A DNA stretch of 64,000 bases, taken from contig NZ_JARRCW010000001.1 of NCBI RefSeq assembly GCF_031501865.1, forward strand, positions 1,757,001 to 1,821,000, given 5' to 3'. Made by a program: the position numbers and the translations under genes. The notes beneath the pieces were generated by a model that was given only the letters and a program-made list of their open reading frames with translations, had not been told where the DNA came from and did no database searches. Below, one piece after another: positions 36,960-46,500 of the stretch. This DNA comes from Pseudovibrio sp. M1P-2-3 (GTDB lineage Bacteria > Pseudomonadota > Alphaproteobacteria > Rhizobiales > Stappiaceae). Within the stretch, counting starts at the first letter, position 1. Each line of letters opens with the position of its first letter.

Positions 36960-38255
36960 CTACAAGCGCCAGAGTTCAATGGACTCTGGCGCTTGTTTTC
37001 GTTCCAGAAGGTTGTGAAGGTCCGCTACAAAGGTGCTTCCATTGCCTAAAAAGTCCATCACGAGCTCCCATTTATTCTGCTTTTTTTCAAAAAAAACAGA
37101 ATGGGGGACTGCAAGAACAACGGCATCGTGCACAGCTGATGGTGGGGCTGTTTCCAACTGTAGGCCGTGATCTTTTTGCAGTGTTTTTGCATCTGCAAGG
37201 GGGTCGTAAATACTGAGGGATGCGCCGAACTTCACCAGCTCTTGCGCAAGGCTGATAGTCTTTGAGTTACGCGTATCCGGCACATTTTCCTTATAGGTAA
37301 TTCCGAGGATAGCCACCTTGGGCGGCATTGGCCTTGCCAACTTAATACAAGCTTGAATGATTTGGGTGGCAATGAACACGCTCATGTTTTCATTGGTGCT
37401 GCGGCCCGCCAGAATAACCTGCGGGGACAGCCCCAACTGGTGGGCCTTGTGGGTGAGGTAGTAAGGATCAACACCAATGCAGTGACCTCCTACAAGCCCC
37501 GGTTTGAAAGGCAAAAAATTCCATTTGGTTTGGGCGGCTTCCAGAACATCGCGTGTATCAATGCCTATGTGATGAAACAGCACGGCCAGTTCGTTCATGA
37601 GAGCGATATTTAAATCTCTCTGGGTATTTTCGATAGCTTTGGCCGCTTCTGCCACGCGGATACTGGGGGCAAGGTATAACCCGCCTTTGATGATTGAGCC
37701 ATAAAGGCCCTGCATTTGTTCCAGTGCTTGCGTTGAGCCTGCGGAAATTATTTTAATGACGCTTTCCAAAGAGTGCTGGGCATCGCCGGGATTGATGCGC
37801 TCGGGGGAATATCCCACTTGAAAATGGTGACCGCAGGACAGGCTGGATGCTTGTTCCAAAATAGGTACCGCAATTTCCTCTGTGGCTCCGGGAAAGACCG
37901 TTGATTCCAAAATGACCAGATCCCCTTGACTTAATGCGGTGCCAACCGTTGTACAGGCGTCTTTCAAGGCCGAAAGATCGGGTGCCTTGGCTCTGTCAAT
38001 GGGGGTGGGAACGGTAATGATATGAATGCTGGCGGAACCCAAATCTTCAGGATGACAGGTGAATTGCAAATTGGGATCAGCAAGATGCTCTGCCTCCACA
38101 CTGTGGGTTCTGTCTTTAAGTTCTTTGAGTTGGCGGATGCGATGGATATCCCTGTCATAGGCAATTGTGGTGTAGCCTGCCTGTGCAAATGCGCAGGCAA
38201 CAGGAAGGCCAACATAGCCAAGACCTATTATTGAAAGCCTCTGCCTGATACTCAT
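36960..38255 (-). CDS. Nucleotide-sugar dehydrogenase (UDP-glucose / UDP-N-acetylhexosamine 6-dehydrogenase family)
   Basis: 431 residues from the ATG giving MSIRQRLSIIGLGYVGLPV; a longer frame to 38324 adds an unsupported basic extension. The Rossmann motif GLGYVGLP is at residues 10-17. The catalytic Cys lies in GGHCIGVDPYYL near residue 257, and the C-terminal UDP-binding domain has GITYKENVPDTRNS. The closest general match is the WecC/TviB/WbpO group, which oxidises UDP-N-acetylhexosamines, rather than Ugd. It is isolated, with no glycosyltransferases near, so the polysaccharide it serves is unknown. Confidence 0.85.
   Translation of the reverse strand: MSIRQRLSIIGLGYVGLPVACAFAQAGYTTIAYDRDIHRIRQLKELKDRTHSVEAEHLADPNLQFTCHPEDLGSASIHIITVPTPIDRAKAPDLSALKDACTTVGTALSQGDLVILESTVFPGATEEIAVPILEQASSLSCGHHFQVGYSPERINPGDAQHSLESVIKIISAGSTQALEQMQGLYGSIIKGGLYLAPSIRVAEAAKAIENTQRDLNIALMNELAVLFHHIGIDTRDVLEAAQTKWNFLPFKPGLVGGHCIGVDPYYLTHKAHQLGLSPQVILAGRSTNENMSVFIATQIIQACIKLARPMPPKVAILGITYKENVPDTRNSKTISLAQELVKFGASLSIYDPLADAKTLQKDHGLQLETAPPSAVHDAVVLAVPHSVFFEKKQNKWELVMDFLGNGSTFVADLHNLLERKQAPESIELWRL
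36962..36999. terminator. Shared terminator inside the 3' end of the sugar dehydrogenase gene
   Basis: A perfect 14-base inverted repeat (36962-36975 and 36983-36996, 7-base loop) followed by TTTT on the plus strand. It ends tgt transcription, yet it lies within the last dozen codons of the convergent gene. Confidence 0.85.
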
Positions 38256-38572
38256 GGGTTGCCGGTGGGTCCTTGTCAAAAGCGCACTTTGTGATCCTAT
38301 CTGAAGTGGGAGGAGAGGCGCCATCCCGATAAATAGAGTGGCGCAAAAGTCATGAATTGCCCCTAAAAAGTGAGAGAATTTAATCTCGAATAAACATTAG
38401 AAAAATACTTTAAGTTATTGAAAAATATAATCTATCAATAATATTGATAGTGTAGGAATTGCGTGAGTTTTGTTATTTAAGGTGTTGAAATATCGCGATA
38501 ATTCAACCGAAAGAGAGTTATCTGCAAAACCGGATGTGCCGGCAAGCCGAGCGAGTGGCTTTGTGGCGTCCG
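38256..38572. other. Intergenic region with a 19-base palindrome
   Basis: 317 bases, AT-rich from 38360 to 38470. CTATCAATA-A-TATTGATAG (38432-38450) is a perfect palindrome typical of a dimeric regulator site, about 180 bases upstream of the sugar dehydrogenase. A second short palindrome TATCGCGATA lies near 38490-38500. No convincing gene. Confidence 0.5.
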
Positions 38573-39493
38573 TTACTCCTGCGCCGTCTCCTCCTGCGAG
38601 ACTGAATAGTGAGCGGCCTCAGCTTTTAGCCATTCCAAAAATACATAGAGCTCCTGCGGTATGCTACGTGATCTTGGGTAGACGGCATAATGGGCGAAAT
38701 CTATTGGGAAGCGCATTTTGAAAGGGATGGTTAGAGAGCCCTGTGTAAGTTCACGCTGAACGAGGCTGGCACGGGCCAGTGCCACGCCATGTCCTTCGAT
38801 GGCAGACTGGATTTTAAGTGCATCGTAATTGAAGCGTGGCCCGTTACCTGCATTTGGAAGGTCTATATCAATAGCCCGGACAAGTAGTTCCCAATCTTTC
38901 GCAGCTGCATTGTGCAAGAGTGTGTGACCCGCTAAATCTTCTGGGCAGGTTAATGGGAAGGGGCCATTAATGAGACTTGGGCTGCAAACAGGAATGAGGT
39001 CTTCACAAAAAAGGCGTTCCACTTTTAATTTCGGGTAGGTGCCAAGCCCGTGGCGGATCGCCAGATCAATATCATCAATTTCAAAGTCTACCAGATCATT
39101 GCTGGCGTGAATGTTGATGGTGATGCCCGGATGATCCCGATAAAACCCCTCTAGCCGTGGCACAAGCCAGTGGAGTGCAAATGAGGGGGTGATGCTGAGC
39201 GTTAAGACTGATTTCTGTTTCGGGCTGAAAATGTTGTGTGTCGCGTTGGTGATGGTCATAACCGCAGGATAGACTTCATTGAAATAGGTCTCCCCCTTGG
39301 CCGTAAATGTAACTCTCCGACTATTTCTTATGAGAAGTTTGTGACCCAGCTGGTCCTCCAGATTTTTGATTTTCTGGCTGACGGCACCGGGTGTGAGGAG
39401 AAGTTCTTCCGCAGCTTTGGTGAAGCTCTTCATTTTTCCGACTGCGATAAAGGCCTGCAGGTTGGCAAGAGGGGGGTACTTGAGTGTGCTCAT
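38573..39493 (-). CDS. LysR-type transcriptional regulator (GcvA-like)
   Basis: 306 residues. The N-terminal winged helix-turn-helix (LQAFIAVGKMKSFTKAAEEL, about residues 12-31) is followed by a type-2 periplasmic-binding ligand domain from about residue 93. It is divergent from the MFS gene, with 97 bases between that carry a large nested palindrome, so it most likely controls the transport and catabolic genes alongside. The wording ITPSFALHWLVPRL places it in the GcvA-like subgroup. The effector is probably a sugar acid or lactone (inference). Confidence 0.92.
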   Translation of the reverse strand: MSTLKYPPLANLQAFIAVGKMKSFTKAAEELLLTPGAVSQKIKNLEDQLGHKLLIRNSRRVTFTAKGETYFNEVYPAVMTITNATHNIFSPKQKSVLTLSITPSFALHWLVPRLEGFYRDHPGITINIHASNDLVDFEIDDIDLAIRHGLGTYPKLKVERLFCEDLIPVCSPSLINGPFPLTCPEDLAGHTLLHNAAAKDWELLVRAIDIDLPNAGNGPRFNYDALKIQSAIEGHGVALARASLVQRELTQGSLTIPFKMRFPIDFAHYAVYPRSRSIPQELYVFLEWLKAEAAHYSVSQEETAQE

Positions 39494-39519
39494 TTTTTAA
39501 AAATCCTAAACCTTGACCC

Positions 39520-39589
39520 TCAATTTTTGGTTTTTCTTAGGCATAGTCAACACCTAAGAGTTTTAGTGATTAGAAAAACTAAAAATTGA
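39520..39589. promoter_or_regulatory. Nested operator palindrome between lysR and the MFS gene
   Basis: Outer arms TCAATTTTTGGTTTTTC (39520-39536) and GAAAAACTAAAAATTGA (39573-39589) are inverted with 16 of 17 bases matching. Inside, TCTTAGG (39535-39541) and CCTAAGA (39553-39559) form a 7-base dyad with 11 bases between, the T-N11-A plan of LysR boxes. It fills most of the divergent promoter. Confidence 0.75.
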
Positions 39590-39590
39590 A

Positions 39591-40838
39591 GTGGGGTTTG
39601 ACGGGGTGATAAGCACAATTAATGGGCGTTGGCTTTTGGTTTTATTGGGATTCGTGGCCTTGGCGATGGCGTTTTCAACGCGCTCTTTGCTTGGGTTGGC
39701 CATGCCCGCATGGGAGGCCGAATTCGGCTGGACAAAGAGCGCAATTTCGGGGGCAGGTGCTATTGGCCTGATAGTAATGGCCGTTGTTGCGCCGTTTGTG
39801 GGGCATTCGATCGATCGCTATGGGGCAAGGCCTGTGATTGTAAGTGGTATGGTCATGATCGGACTAGGATCCCTGCTCATAGCTACAATGCAATCTCAAG
39901 GGGTCTTTTTCCTAGGTTTTGCTGGAATTTCTGCTGTCGGATTCGGGATTGTCTCCATGCATGCGGTCGCCACTGCCATAGCGCCGCATTTTAATGAGAG
40001 ACGCGGGCTTGCCACAGGAATTACCTCTAGTGGGGCCACAGGCGGACAGCTGCTCTTCGTGCCCCTGTTTTCAATTGTGGCGAGTGTATATAGCTGGCGT
40101 GAAGGCTATTGGATGGTCGGTGGGGGCACTTTGGCTCTAGCGTTGATTTGCTGGATTTCCCTAAAAACTAGAAGTGCCAGTGCGACGACGAAAGGCGAGA
40201 GCCAATCCGATAATCAAACTTTGCGAGGTGTAACAAATTCACTTGTAAAAAGCCCTGTCTTTCACGGGTTGTTTTGGAGCTTTGCACTGTGCGGCTTCAC
40301 CACAGCGGGCGTTATTGAAACCCATTTACTCCCTTATGCGTCCATATGCGGTTACGGCTCTGTAACAAGCGCGTCCGCCTATGGAATTTTGTCGGCCTTC
40401 AACCTTGTGGGAATGATTGTTGCGGGGTATTTGAGTGACCGGATGAATGGGGTTGTATTGTTGAGTGGCATCTATCTGATGCGGGCGGCCAGTTTTATTC
40501 TGCTGATGTTTATTGCGGTAGATGTGCAGTTTCTGTTTCTGTTTGCCATTGTCTTTGGCTTATTTGATTACTCTACGGTTCCAGTTACCGCCAACCTTAC
40601 TGCCAAGCATCTTGGCTTGAGAGTTATGGGGCTTACCATGGGCGTGCTTGCAGCGGGGCATGCGCTGGGGGCAGCTAGCGGAGCTTATCTGGGCGGCGTT
40701 GTCTATGATTACTACGGAAGCTATTCCAATGTCTGGCTTATGTTAGTTGGGCTTGCAGCCCTTTCCGGTTTTCTTGTGGTAGCGCTTTGTGCGGGCAGGG
40801 AAGAAGAGGAAGTCGCGATCCAGACTTCCGGCCACTAA
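39591..40838 (+). CDS. Major facilitator superfamily transporter
   Basis: 415 residues from a GTG; a second GTG at 39606 (product beginning MISTINGRW) is an equally good start given GGGG upstream. About twelve membrane spans, with the MFS loop signature DRYGARPVI after span 2. It resembles monocarboxylate / oxalate-formate-type porters. In context it probably imports a sugar acid or lactone for the enolase-superfamily enzyme and lactonase alongside (inference). Controlled by the divergent LysR protein. Confidence 0.88.
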   Translation: MGFDGVISTINGRWLLVLLGFVALAMAFSTRSLLGLAMPAWEAEFGWTKSAISGAGAIGLIVMAVVAPFVGHSIDRYGARPVIVSGMVMIGLGSLLIATMQSQGVFFLGFAGISAVGFGIVSMHAVATAIAPHFNERRGLATGITSSGATGGQLLFVPLFSIVASVYSWREGYWMVGGGTLALALICWISLKTRSASATTKGESQSDNQTLRGVTNSLVKSPVFHGLFWSFALCGFTTAGVIETHLLPYASICGYGSVTSASAYGILSAFNLVGMIVAGYLSDRMNGVVLLSGIYLMRAASFILLMFIAVDVQFLFLFAIVFGLFDYSTVPVTANLTAKHLGLRVMGLTMGVLAAGHALGAASGAYLGGVVYDYYGSYSNVWLMLVGLAALSGFLVVALCAGREEEEVAIQTSGH

Positions 40839-40855
40839 ACGAGGGGAGGCACGGG

Positions 40856-41956
40856 TTACAGTTCAATTTTTGCGGTTAGTACCTGCTCGATAGCCTCCCA
40901 GTCCCATTCGATACCGTGCCCTGCGACGGCTGAAGGGTACGCGTGCCCTTCCTTTATGGAAACCGAACTCTTAGTTATGGGGGTAAGCTGGGGGATATAT
41001 TCCAGCCACCGCCCATTGGGCACGGCGCAAACCAAAGGCAGGTGCAGCTCCATGAGAAAGTGGGGGGAGACAGGCACATTAAACGCTTGCGCCAAGTGTG
41101 CGACTTTGAGCCACGGAGTAATTCCGCCGATACGCGCCACGTCCACCTGCACAATGGAGCAGGCTTGTGAGTGAAGGTAGTCTTTAAATTGGGAAAGGGA
41201 ATAAAGGCTTTCCCCAATGGCAATTGGAGTACTGGTGTGGGCTGCCAGCTGTTTGTGCTGGAGCACATCATCTGCAGGCAGTGGCTCTTCTATCCACGTG
41301 AGATTAAGGGCCTCAAACGCTCTGGCACGGCGCAAAGCGTCGGGAAGTGTAAGGCCTTGGTTGGCATCAATCATGATTTGAAAATCCGGCCCCACAGCCT
41401 GACGAATTGCCGAGAGGCGGCAAACATCCTCATAAATAGATGGCTTGCCCACTTTAATTTTTGTCGCAGTAAACCCCCTTTTTATGTCCTGTTTGGCCTC
41501 ATGGACCAACTCTTTTTCACTCATATTGAGCCAGCCACTTTCAGTGGAGTAGACGGGGATGCTGCCGTGGGCACCGCCTGCAGCCAAATGCAGGGGAATC
41601 CCATTTCTCCGACAATTCAAATCCCAAAGCGCCACATCTATGGCGGCAAGGGCGAGGGTCGTAATGGGGCCGACAGTTGTTGCATGGGTTCCAAAGTAAA
41701 GGTCATGCCAGATTTGCTCGACCCTGCGTGTGTCTCGCCCTAAAAGGTCGGGCAGAAGGTGGTCTTCCAAGAGGGCCATAACAGAGGAGCCGCCGGTGCC
41801 GATGGTGTAACTGTAGCCAGTCCCGCTCACGCCCTCATCATCATAAATGGTCAGGATCGGGGTTTCCTGAGCCACAAAGGATTGAATGGCGTCCGATCTT
41901 GTCTTTAGTGGGGGGATTGTGACAAGTCTTGCTTCGATGCGGCTTATTTTTGCCAT
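40856..41956 (-). CDS. Enolase superfamily sugar-acid dehydratase (mandelate racemase subgroup)
   Basis: 366 residues. The full mandelate racemase subgroup set is visible: Lys166-x-Lys168 (TKIKVG), metal ligands Asp197 (MIDAN), Glu223 (WIEEP) and Glu249 (IGES), the Asp272 / His299 dyad (VDVAR, SPHF) and Glu319. These carboxylates and bases abstract an alpha proton from an acid sugar, giving dehydration or racemisation. Next to a COG3618 lactonase, a dehydratase for an aldonate such as L-fuconate or L-rhamnonate is the best guess, but the substrate is unproven. It is convergent with the MFS gene and divergent from the lactonase. Confidence 0.88.
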   Translation of the reverse strand: MAKISRIEARLVTIPPLKTRSDAIQSFVAQETPILTIYDDEGVSGTGYSYTIGTGGSSVMALLEDHLLPDLLGRDTRRVEQIWHDLYFGTHATTVGPITTLALAAIDVALWDLNCRRNGIPLHLAAGGAHGSIPVYSTESGWLNMSEKELVHEAKQDIKRGFTATKIKVGKPSIYEDVCRLSAIRQAVGPDFQIMIDANQGLTLPDALRRARAFEALNLTWIEEPLPADDVLQHKQLAAHTSTPIAIGESLYSLSQFKDYLHSQACSIVQVDVARIGGITPWLKVAHLAQAFNVPVSPHFLMELHLPLVCAVPNGRWLEYIPQLTPITKSSVSIKEGHAYPSAVAGHGIEWDWEAIEQVLTAKIEL

Positions 41957-42125
41957 GGCTGGCCTTTGGTGTTCACAATGACGGTTTTGTCTTCAGCTCT
42001 CAGTATAGGGGCTTCCTTTATGGGAGGGGCACATATGTGCCGGTTTTCTCCGTTTGCGTTACTGGAGTCATAACTGTTTCGTGTAGTCTTGCTGCAAGCA
42101 GGCCCATAGACGGAGGTTTGACGCC

Positions 42126-42956
42126 ATGAGACTGGATGCCCATCAACATTTCTGGAAAGTTTCCCGGGGTGACTACTACTGGATGACACCAGAGTACGCT
42201 TCCTTAAAACGTGACTTTCTTCCTGATGACCTTCAATGCCACCTCAAGGCCTGTCAAATGGATGGCACCATCGTTGTACAAGCTGCAAATACTACCGAGG
42301 AGACCCAGTTCATTCTCGGGCTGAGCGAAGAGCATGAATGGATCAAAGGTGTGGTTGGCTGGGTTCCGCTGCATGATGCAAGTAGTATGGAAGCCCTAAA
42401 GACCTTTTCAAAACACCCGAAATTTGTGGGCGTTCGGGCAATGTTGCACGATCTTGAACCCACGGATTGGATCAATACCCATGCTTTGCAAGGGGCAATC
42501 GATACTATAATTGACCTGGAGCTTTCTCTGGATGTTCTTGTGCGCCCCGAGCATCTCAAGCCGGTGCATGGTTTTCTGACACGCAACCCCGACTTACGCT
42601 GTGTGATCGACCATATGGCAAAACCTGATCTGGATACGGGGAGGGTTCTTCACTGGGATCATGACTTGGGCCAGCTGGCAACGGAGACGGGGGCCTACAT
42701 CAAACTCTCGGGGCTTGCCACACAAACCCAACATGCTTGGACCGCCCGAAAATTCGAACCCTATATCGAGGACGTTCTGGCACTGTTCGGGGCAGGGCGC
42801 TGCATGTTTGGCAGTGACTGGCCCGTTCTCACGGTAAACGGTAGTTATGAAAGCTGGGTTAGAGCCTTGGACAATATCACAGGTGAACTGTCTTTAAAGG
42901 ATAAGAAAGGGATCTGGGGCGAGAGCGCCGCGCACTTTTATCGCATTCAGACTTAA
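42126..42956 (+). CDS. COG3618 amidohydrolase, probable sugar lactonase
   Basis: 276 residues in the amidohydrolase-2 family. The metal-binding start DAHQHFW (His6 and His8), ALH/DHMAKP (His in CVIDHMAKPDL) and the catalytic Asp in FGSDWPV near residue 230 are all present. Characterised relatives hydrolyse L-fucono-1,5-lactone or L-rhamnono-lactone. GGAGG precedes the ATG. With the dehydratase, transporter and LysR gene it forms a small catabolic module. A dicarboxylate lactonase role is an alternative. Confidence 0.87.
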   Translation: MRLDAHQHFWKVSRGDYYWMTPEYASLKRDFLPDDLQCHLKACQMDGTIVVQAANTTEETQFILGLSEEHEWIKGVVGWVPLHDASSMEALKTFSKHPKFVGVRAMLHDLEPTDWINTHALQGAIDTIIDLELSLDVLVRPEHLKPVHGFLTRNPDLRCVIDHMAKPDLDTGRVLHWDHDLGQLATETGAYIKLSGLATQTQHAWTARKFEPYIEDVLALFGAGRCMFGSDWPVLTVNGSYESWVRALDNITGELSLKDKKGIWGESAAHFYRIQT

Positions 42957-43326
42957 GGTGTTGCTGATCAAGTTTCTCAGCAAATTCCGAATGAATTAAT
43001 AATGATTATATATTCCATAATAATATTTTGAAGGTGAGACTCAGTTCATTGCTGGAGAGGGTAAACTCTGTTTCATCTCAGAGTTACTGTGAAAAGAGTG
43101 GGCTGGATTCACAGGGTGTTCCATCAATCATCTCGTTTGAGTTGAGGTTGGAATTTACTGCAATTCATTGAATCTGTTTGTAATTTTGTGGTGCCGATTT
43201 GCAGGTTAGGGAGCCAGGTTAAAAGTTTGTTTACCTTAAATTATAAGGAATTTATCTTTGGGCTTGCAAAAATAGAACAAATAATGAACAAAAAGGAACA
43301 TAAAGAGATCAAATGGGATTTTTGCT
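42957..43326. other. AT-rich gap before the SOS micropeptide
   Basis: 370 bases. Features seen: a hairpin GTAAACTCTG (43061-43070) / CAGAGTTAC (43079-43087) with one bulged base, AT-rich stretches, and the LexA box at 43275-43289. No tRNA or long frame. Confidence 0.55.
43275..43289 (+). promoter_or_regulatory. LexA (SOS) box upstream of the micropeptide and dnaE
   Basis: GAAC-N7-GAAC (GTTC-N7-GTTC on the other strand), identical in form to the uvrA box in this window. Its spacer contains AATAAT, a possible -10 element, so LexA would cover the promoter. It lies 37 bases upstream of the 32-codon frame and about 260 bases upstream of dnaE. Confidence 0.78.
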
Positions 43327-43425
43327 ATGTTTGTCTTCGCTAAGGACCTTCTCGCGTTTACCTCTGTCGCCCTGTTTAGCGGCTCTTTGCTGGTTTGGGG
43401 ACAGGCGCTGGCACAGGGGATGTAG
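43327..43425 (+). CDS. Small hydrophobic SOS-linked membrane peptide
   Basis: A 32-residue frame starting MFVFAKDLLAFTSVALFSG. A short N-terminus with one Lys and one Asp leads into a single hydrophobic span of about 20 residues, ending LAQGM. GGGA lies about eight bases before the ATG. Its start is 37 bases after a perfect LexA box. Size, single span and SOS control recall Caulobacter SidA, a 29-residue inner-membrane division inhibitor induced by DNA damage; I cannot show homology. It could instead be a chance frame, with the LexA box serving dnaE. A second frame over the same bases (start 43313) encodes a less plausible Cys/Arg/Trp-rich product. Confidence 0.55.
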   Translation: MFVFAKDLLAFTSVALFSGSLLVWGQALAQGM

Positions 43426-43548
43426 TGCCCTTATTGTGGATGCCTCATAAAGGCCTCCTTTGAAAACTCGACAAACTCTGGCTCTTGATAGAAACTGCGC
43501 GAAATTCTCTCGCTCTTTCAATCAGGTTTTCTAGGAGTTCTCAATAAA

Positions 43549-46500
43549 ATGGCAGGTCCCGGTTTCGTTCATCTTCGGGTTCATTCGGCCTACTCACTCC
43601 TTGAAGGGGCTCTGCCGCTTGCAAAGCTCATTGATCTTGCCAAGGCAGACGATCAACCGGCGCTGGCGATTACCGATACCGGGAATCTGTTTGGCGCATT
43701 GGAGTTTTCAGAAAAAGCGTACGGGGCAGGTCTGCAACCGATCATTGGTTGTCAGATCGCGGTTGATTTTTCGGATGTGGAAGACACAGGGCAAGAAGAG
43801 CCCCTTTGTGATCTGGTTCTGCTGGCTACCAATGAAACAGGCTATGAGAACCTGATGGATCTAGTGTCGAGAGCGTTTCTTGACACGGAGCCGGGAAACC
43901 GCGCCAATGTTTCCATCGAGCGTCTTGCATTGAAATCAGAGGGGGTGATTGCCCTATCCGGCGGGATGAGAGGCCCGCTGAATAAAGCAATTACTGGAGG
44001 TTTGCAGAGCAGGGCTAAAGAACGGCTTTTGTTCTTGAAACAAACCTATGGTGACCGCTTTTATATAGAACTGCAGCGCCATGGAATGCCGCAGGAGCGG
44101 GATACGGAAACGCAGCTTCTGGAGCTGGCCTATGAAAACGGTGTTCCCCTTGTTGCAACGAATGAGGCCTTCTTTCCTTCATCGGGTGACTATGAGGCTC
44201 ATGATGCGCTTTTGGCAATTTCTGAAGGTCGTGTCATTATCGAATCTGACCGCAGGCAGCTGACGCCAGAGCATCGGTTCAAGACTCGTGAAGATATGAT
44301 GTATCTGTTTAAAGATCTTCCAGAAGCTCTTGAAAATACAGTTAATATTTCACAAAGATGTCATTATAGAACTCCAACGCGCGCCCCGATTTTGCCCCGA
44401 TTTGCCGGCGCTGATGCGGATGGAGAAGAAGCTGAGAAGGCGGAGGCTGAAGAGCTGAAGCGGCAGTCTCAGGAGGGGCTAAGACAGCGTCTGGATTTCC
44501 ATGGTCTGGCACCCGGTCTTGAGGAAAAAGACTACTGGGACAGGCTGGACTACGAACTCTCCATTATTACCCGAATGAAATTCCCCGGGTACTTCCTGAT
44601 CGTTGCCGACTTTATCAAATGGGCAAAAGAGCAGGATATTCCGGTTGGCCCGGGACGTGGGTCCGGTGCGGGTTCGCTGGTGGCGTGGGTTCTTACGATC
44701 ACAGATCTGGACCCCATGCGGTTCTCGCTACTTTTCGAACGCTTCCTCAATCCTGAGCGTGTTTCCATGCCGGATTTTGATATCGACTTTTGCCAGAACA
44801 GGCGAGAGGAAGTGATCCGCTATGTTCAGCGCAAGTATGGCCGGGAGCAGGTGGCCCAGATTATCACCTTCGGAACGCTGCAGGCCAAGGCGGTTTTGCG
44901 TGATGTGGGGCGTGTATTGCAGATGCCCTACGGGCAGGTGGATAGGCTTAGTAAATTAGTACCGGGCAACCCTGCAAATCCGGTTACACTTGCGCAGGCA
45001 ATCGAGGAAGAGCCGCGCCTTCGTGAGGCTGCAAAGCAAGAAGCCGTTGTCGATAAGCTGCTTAAGATGGCTCAGAAGCTGGAAGGACTTTATCGTCACG
45101 CATCCACCCACGCGGCGGGTGTGGTGATCGGCGATCGTCCGCTGGAGCAGCTGGTTCCCCTCTACCGCGATCCGCGCTCGGATATGCCGGTTGCCCAGTT
45201 CAACATGAAATGGGTGGAGCAGGCGGGGCTGGTCAAGTTTGATTTCCTTGGCCTTAAAACCCTGACGGTGATTGATACGGCCATCTCCCTAATCAAGCGC
45301 CGCAGTATTGAGGTGGATATTGCCGCCGTGCCACTGGATGATCCTGCGACTTATAAGCTGCTGGCCGCCGGTGAAACGGTTGGCGTGTTTCAGCTGGAAA
45401 GTCAGGGCATGCGCCGGGCGATTGCCGGTATGCGGCCAGATGCCTTTGAAGATATCATTGCGCTGGTGGCCCTTTACCGTCCAGGCCCAATGGACAACAT
45501 TCCCATTTATAACGCGGTAAAGCACGGAGAGCAGGAACCGGACTATCTGCATCCTCTATTGGAGCCGATCCTGAAAGAGACGAACGGTATTATCGTCTAT
45601 CAGGAACAAGTGATGCAGATTGCGCAGGTTCTTTCGGGGTACTCCCTTGGTGAAGCGGATTTGCTGCGCCGCGCCATGGGTAAGAAAATTGCCTCGGAAA
45701 TGGAGATCCAGCGCGCCCGTTTCGTGGACGGTGCTGCGGAGAAGGGGATTGATAAAGCGCAGTCCGGGATGATTTATGACCTTGTGGCCAAGTTCGCCAA
45801 TTACGGCTTTAACAAATCCCACGCGGCCGCCTATGCGCTTGTGGCCTACCATACGGCATGGCTCAAGGCCAATTATCCGGTAGAATTCCTTGCCGGAATT
45901 ATGACGCTGGATCTTGGTAATACGGACAAGCTGAGTGATTTTCGGCAAGAGGCCCTTCGTATGGGCATTGATGTTGTGGCGCCGTCTATTAATCGCTCCA
46001 TGGTTCACTTTGATGTGCAGGATGGAAAGATCATCTATGCCATGGGGGCGATTAAAGGAGTTGGTGAGCAGGCGGTTGAGCACATTGTTGAAATGCGCGG
46101 TGATCAGCCATTCTCCGATCTAGCGGACTTTGCAACACGCGTGAGCGCGCGCGTGGTAAATAAGCGAACCTTTGAAAATCTTATTGCAGCAGGTGCTTTT
46201 GACGAATTAAATCCCAATCGCGCCCAGCTCCTTTCGGGTTTGGACCGCATCGTTGCCCGGTCTCAACGGGCGGCGGACAACTCATCTTCCGGACAGGATG
46301 AATTGTTTGGCGGAGCCAATGCACCGGAGCCTCTGATTTTGCCCGATACGGACCCGTGGCTGCCGGCGGAACGGCTTCAACGAGAACATGCGGCTGTGGG
46401 GTTTTATATATCTGCGCATCCACTTGATGAGTATCGGGATCTTTTGGAAAAATTGCGGGTTCAGCTTTGGAAGAGTTTTGAAAAATCCGTGAAATCGGGC

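Noticed and set aside
38470-38721. 83-codon frame running into the end of the LysR gene
   Set aside because: Over half is antisense to lysR and the N-terminal part is low-complexity; no ribosome site.
43313-43447. 45-codon alternative frame over the SOS micropeptide region
   Set aside because: Its product is Cys/Arg/Trp-rich with no domain-like pattern, whereas the other frame gives a regular membrane span.
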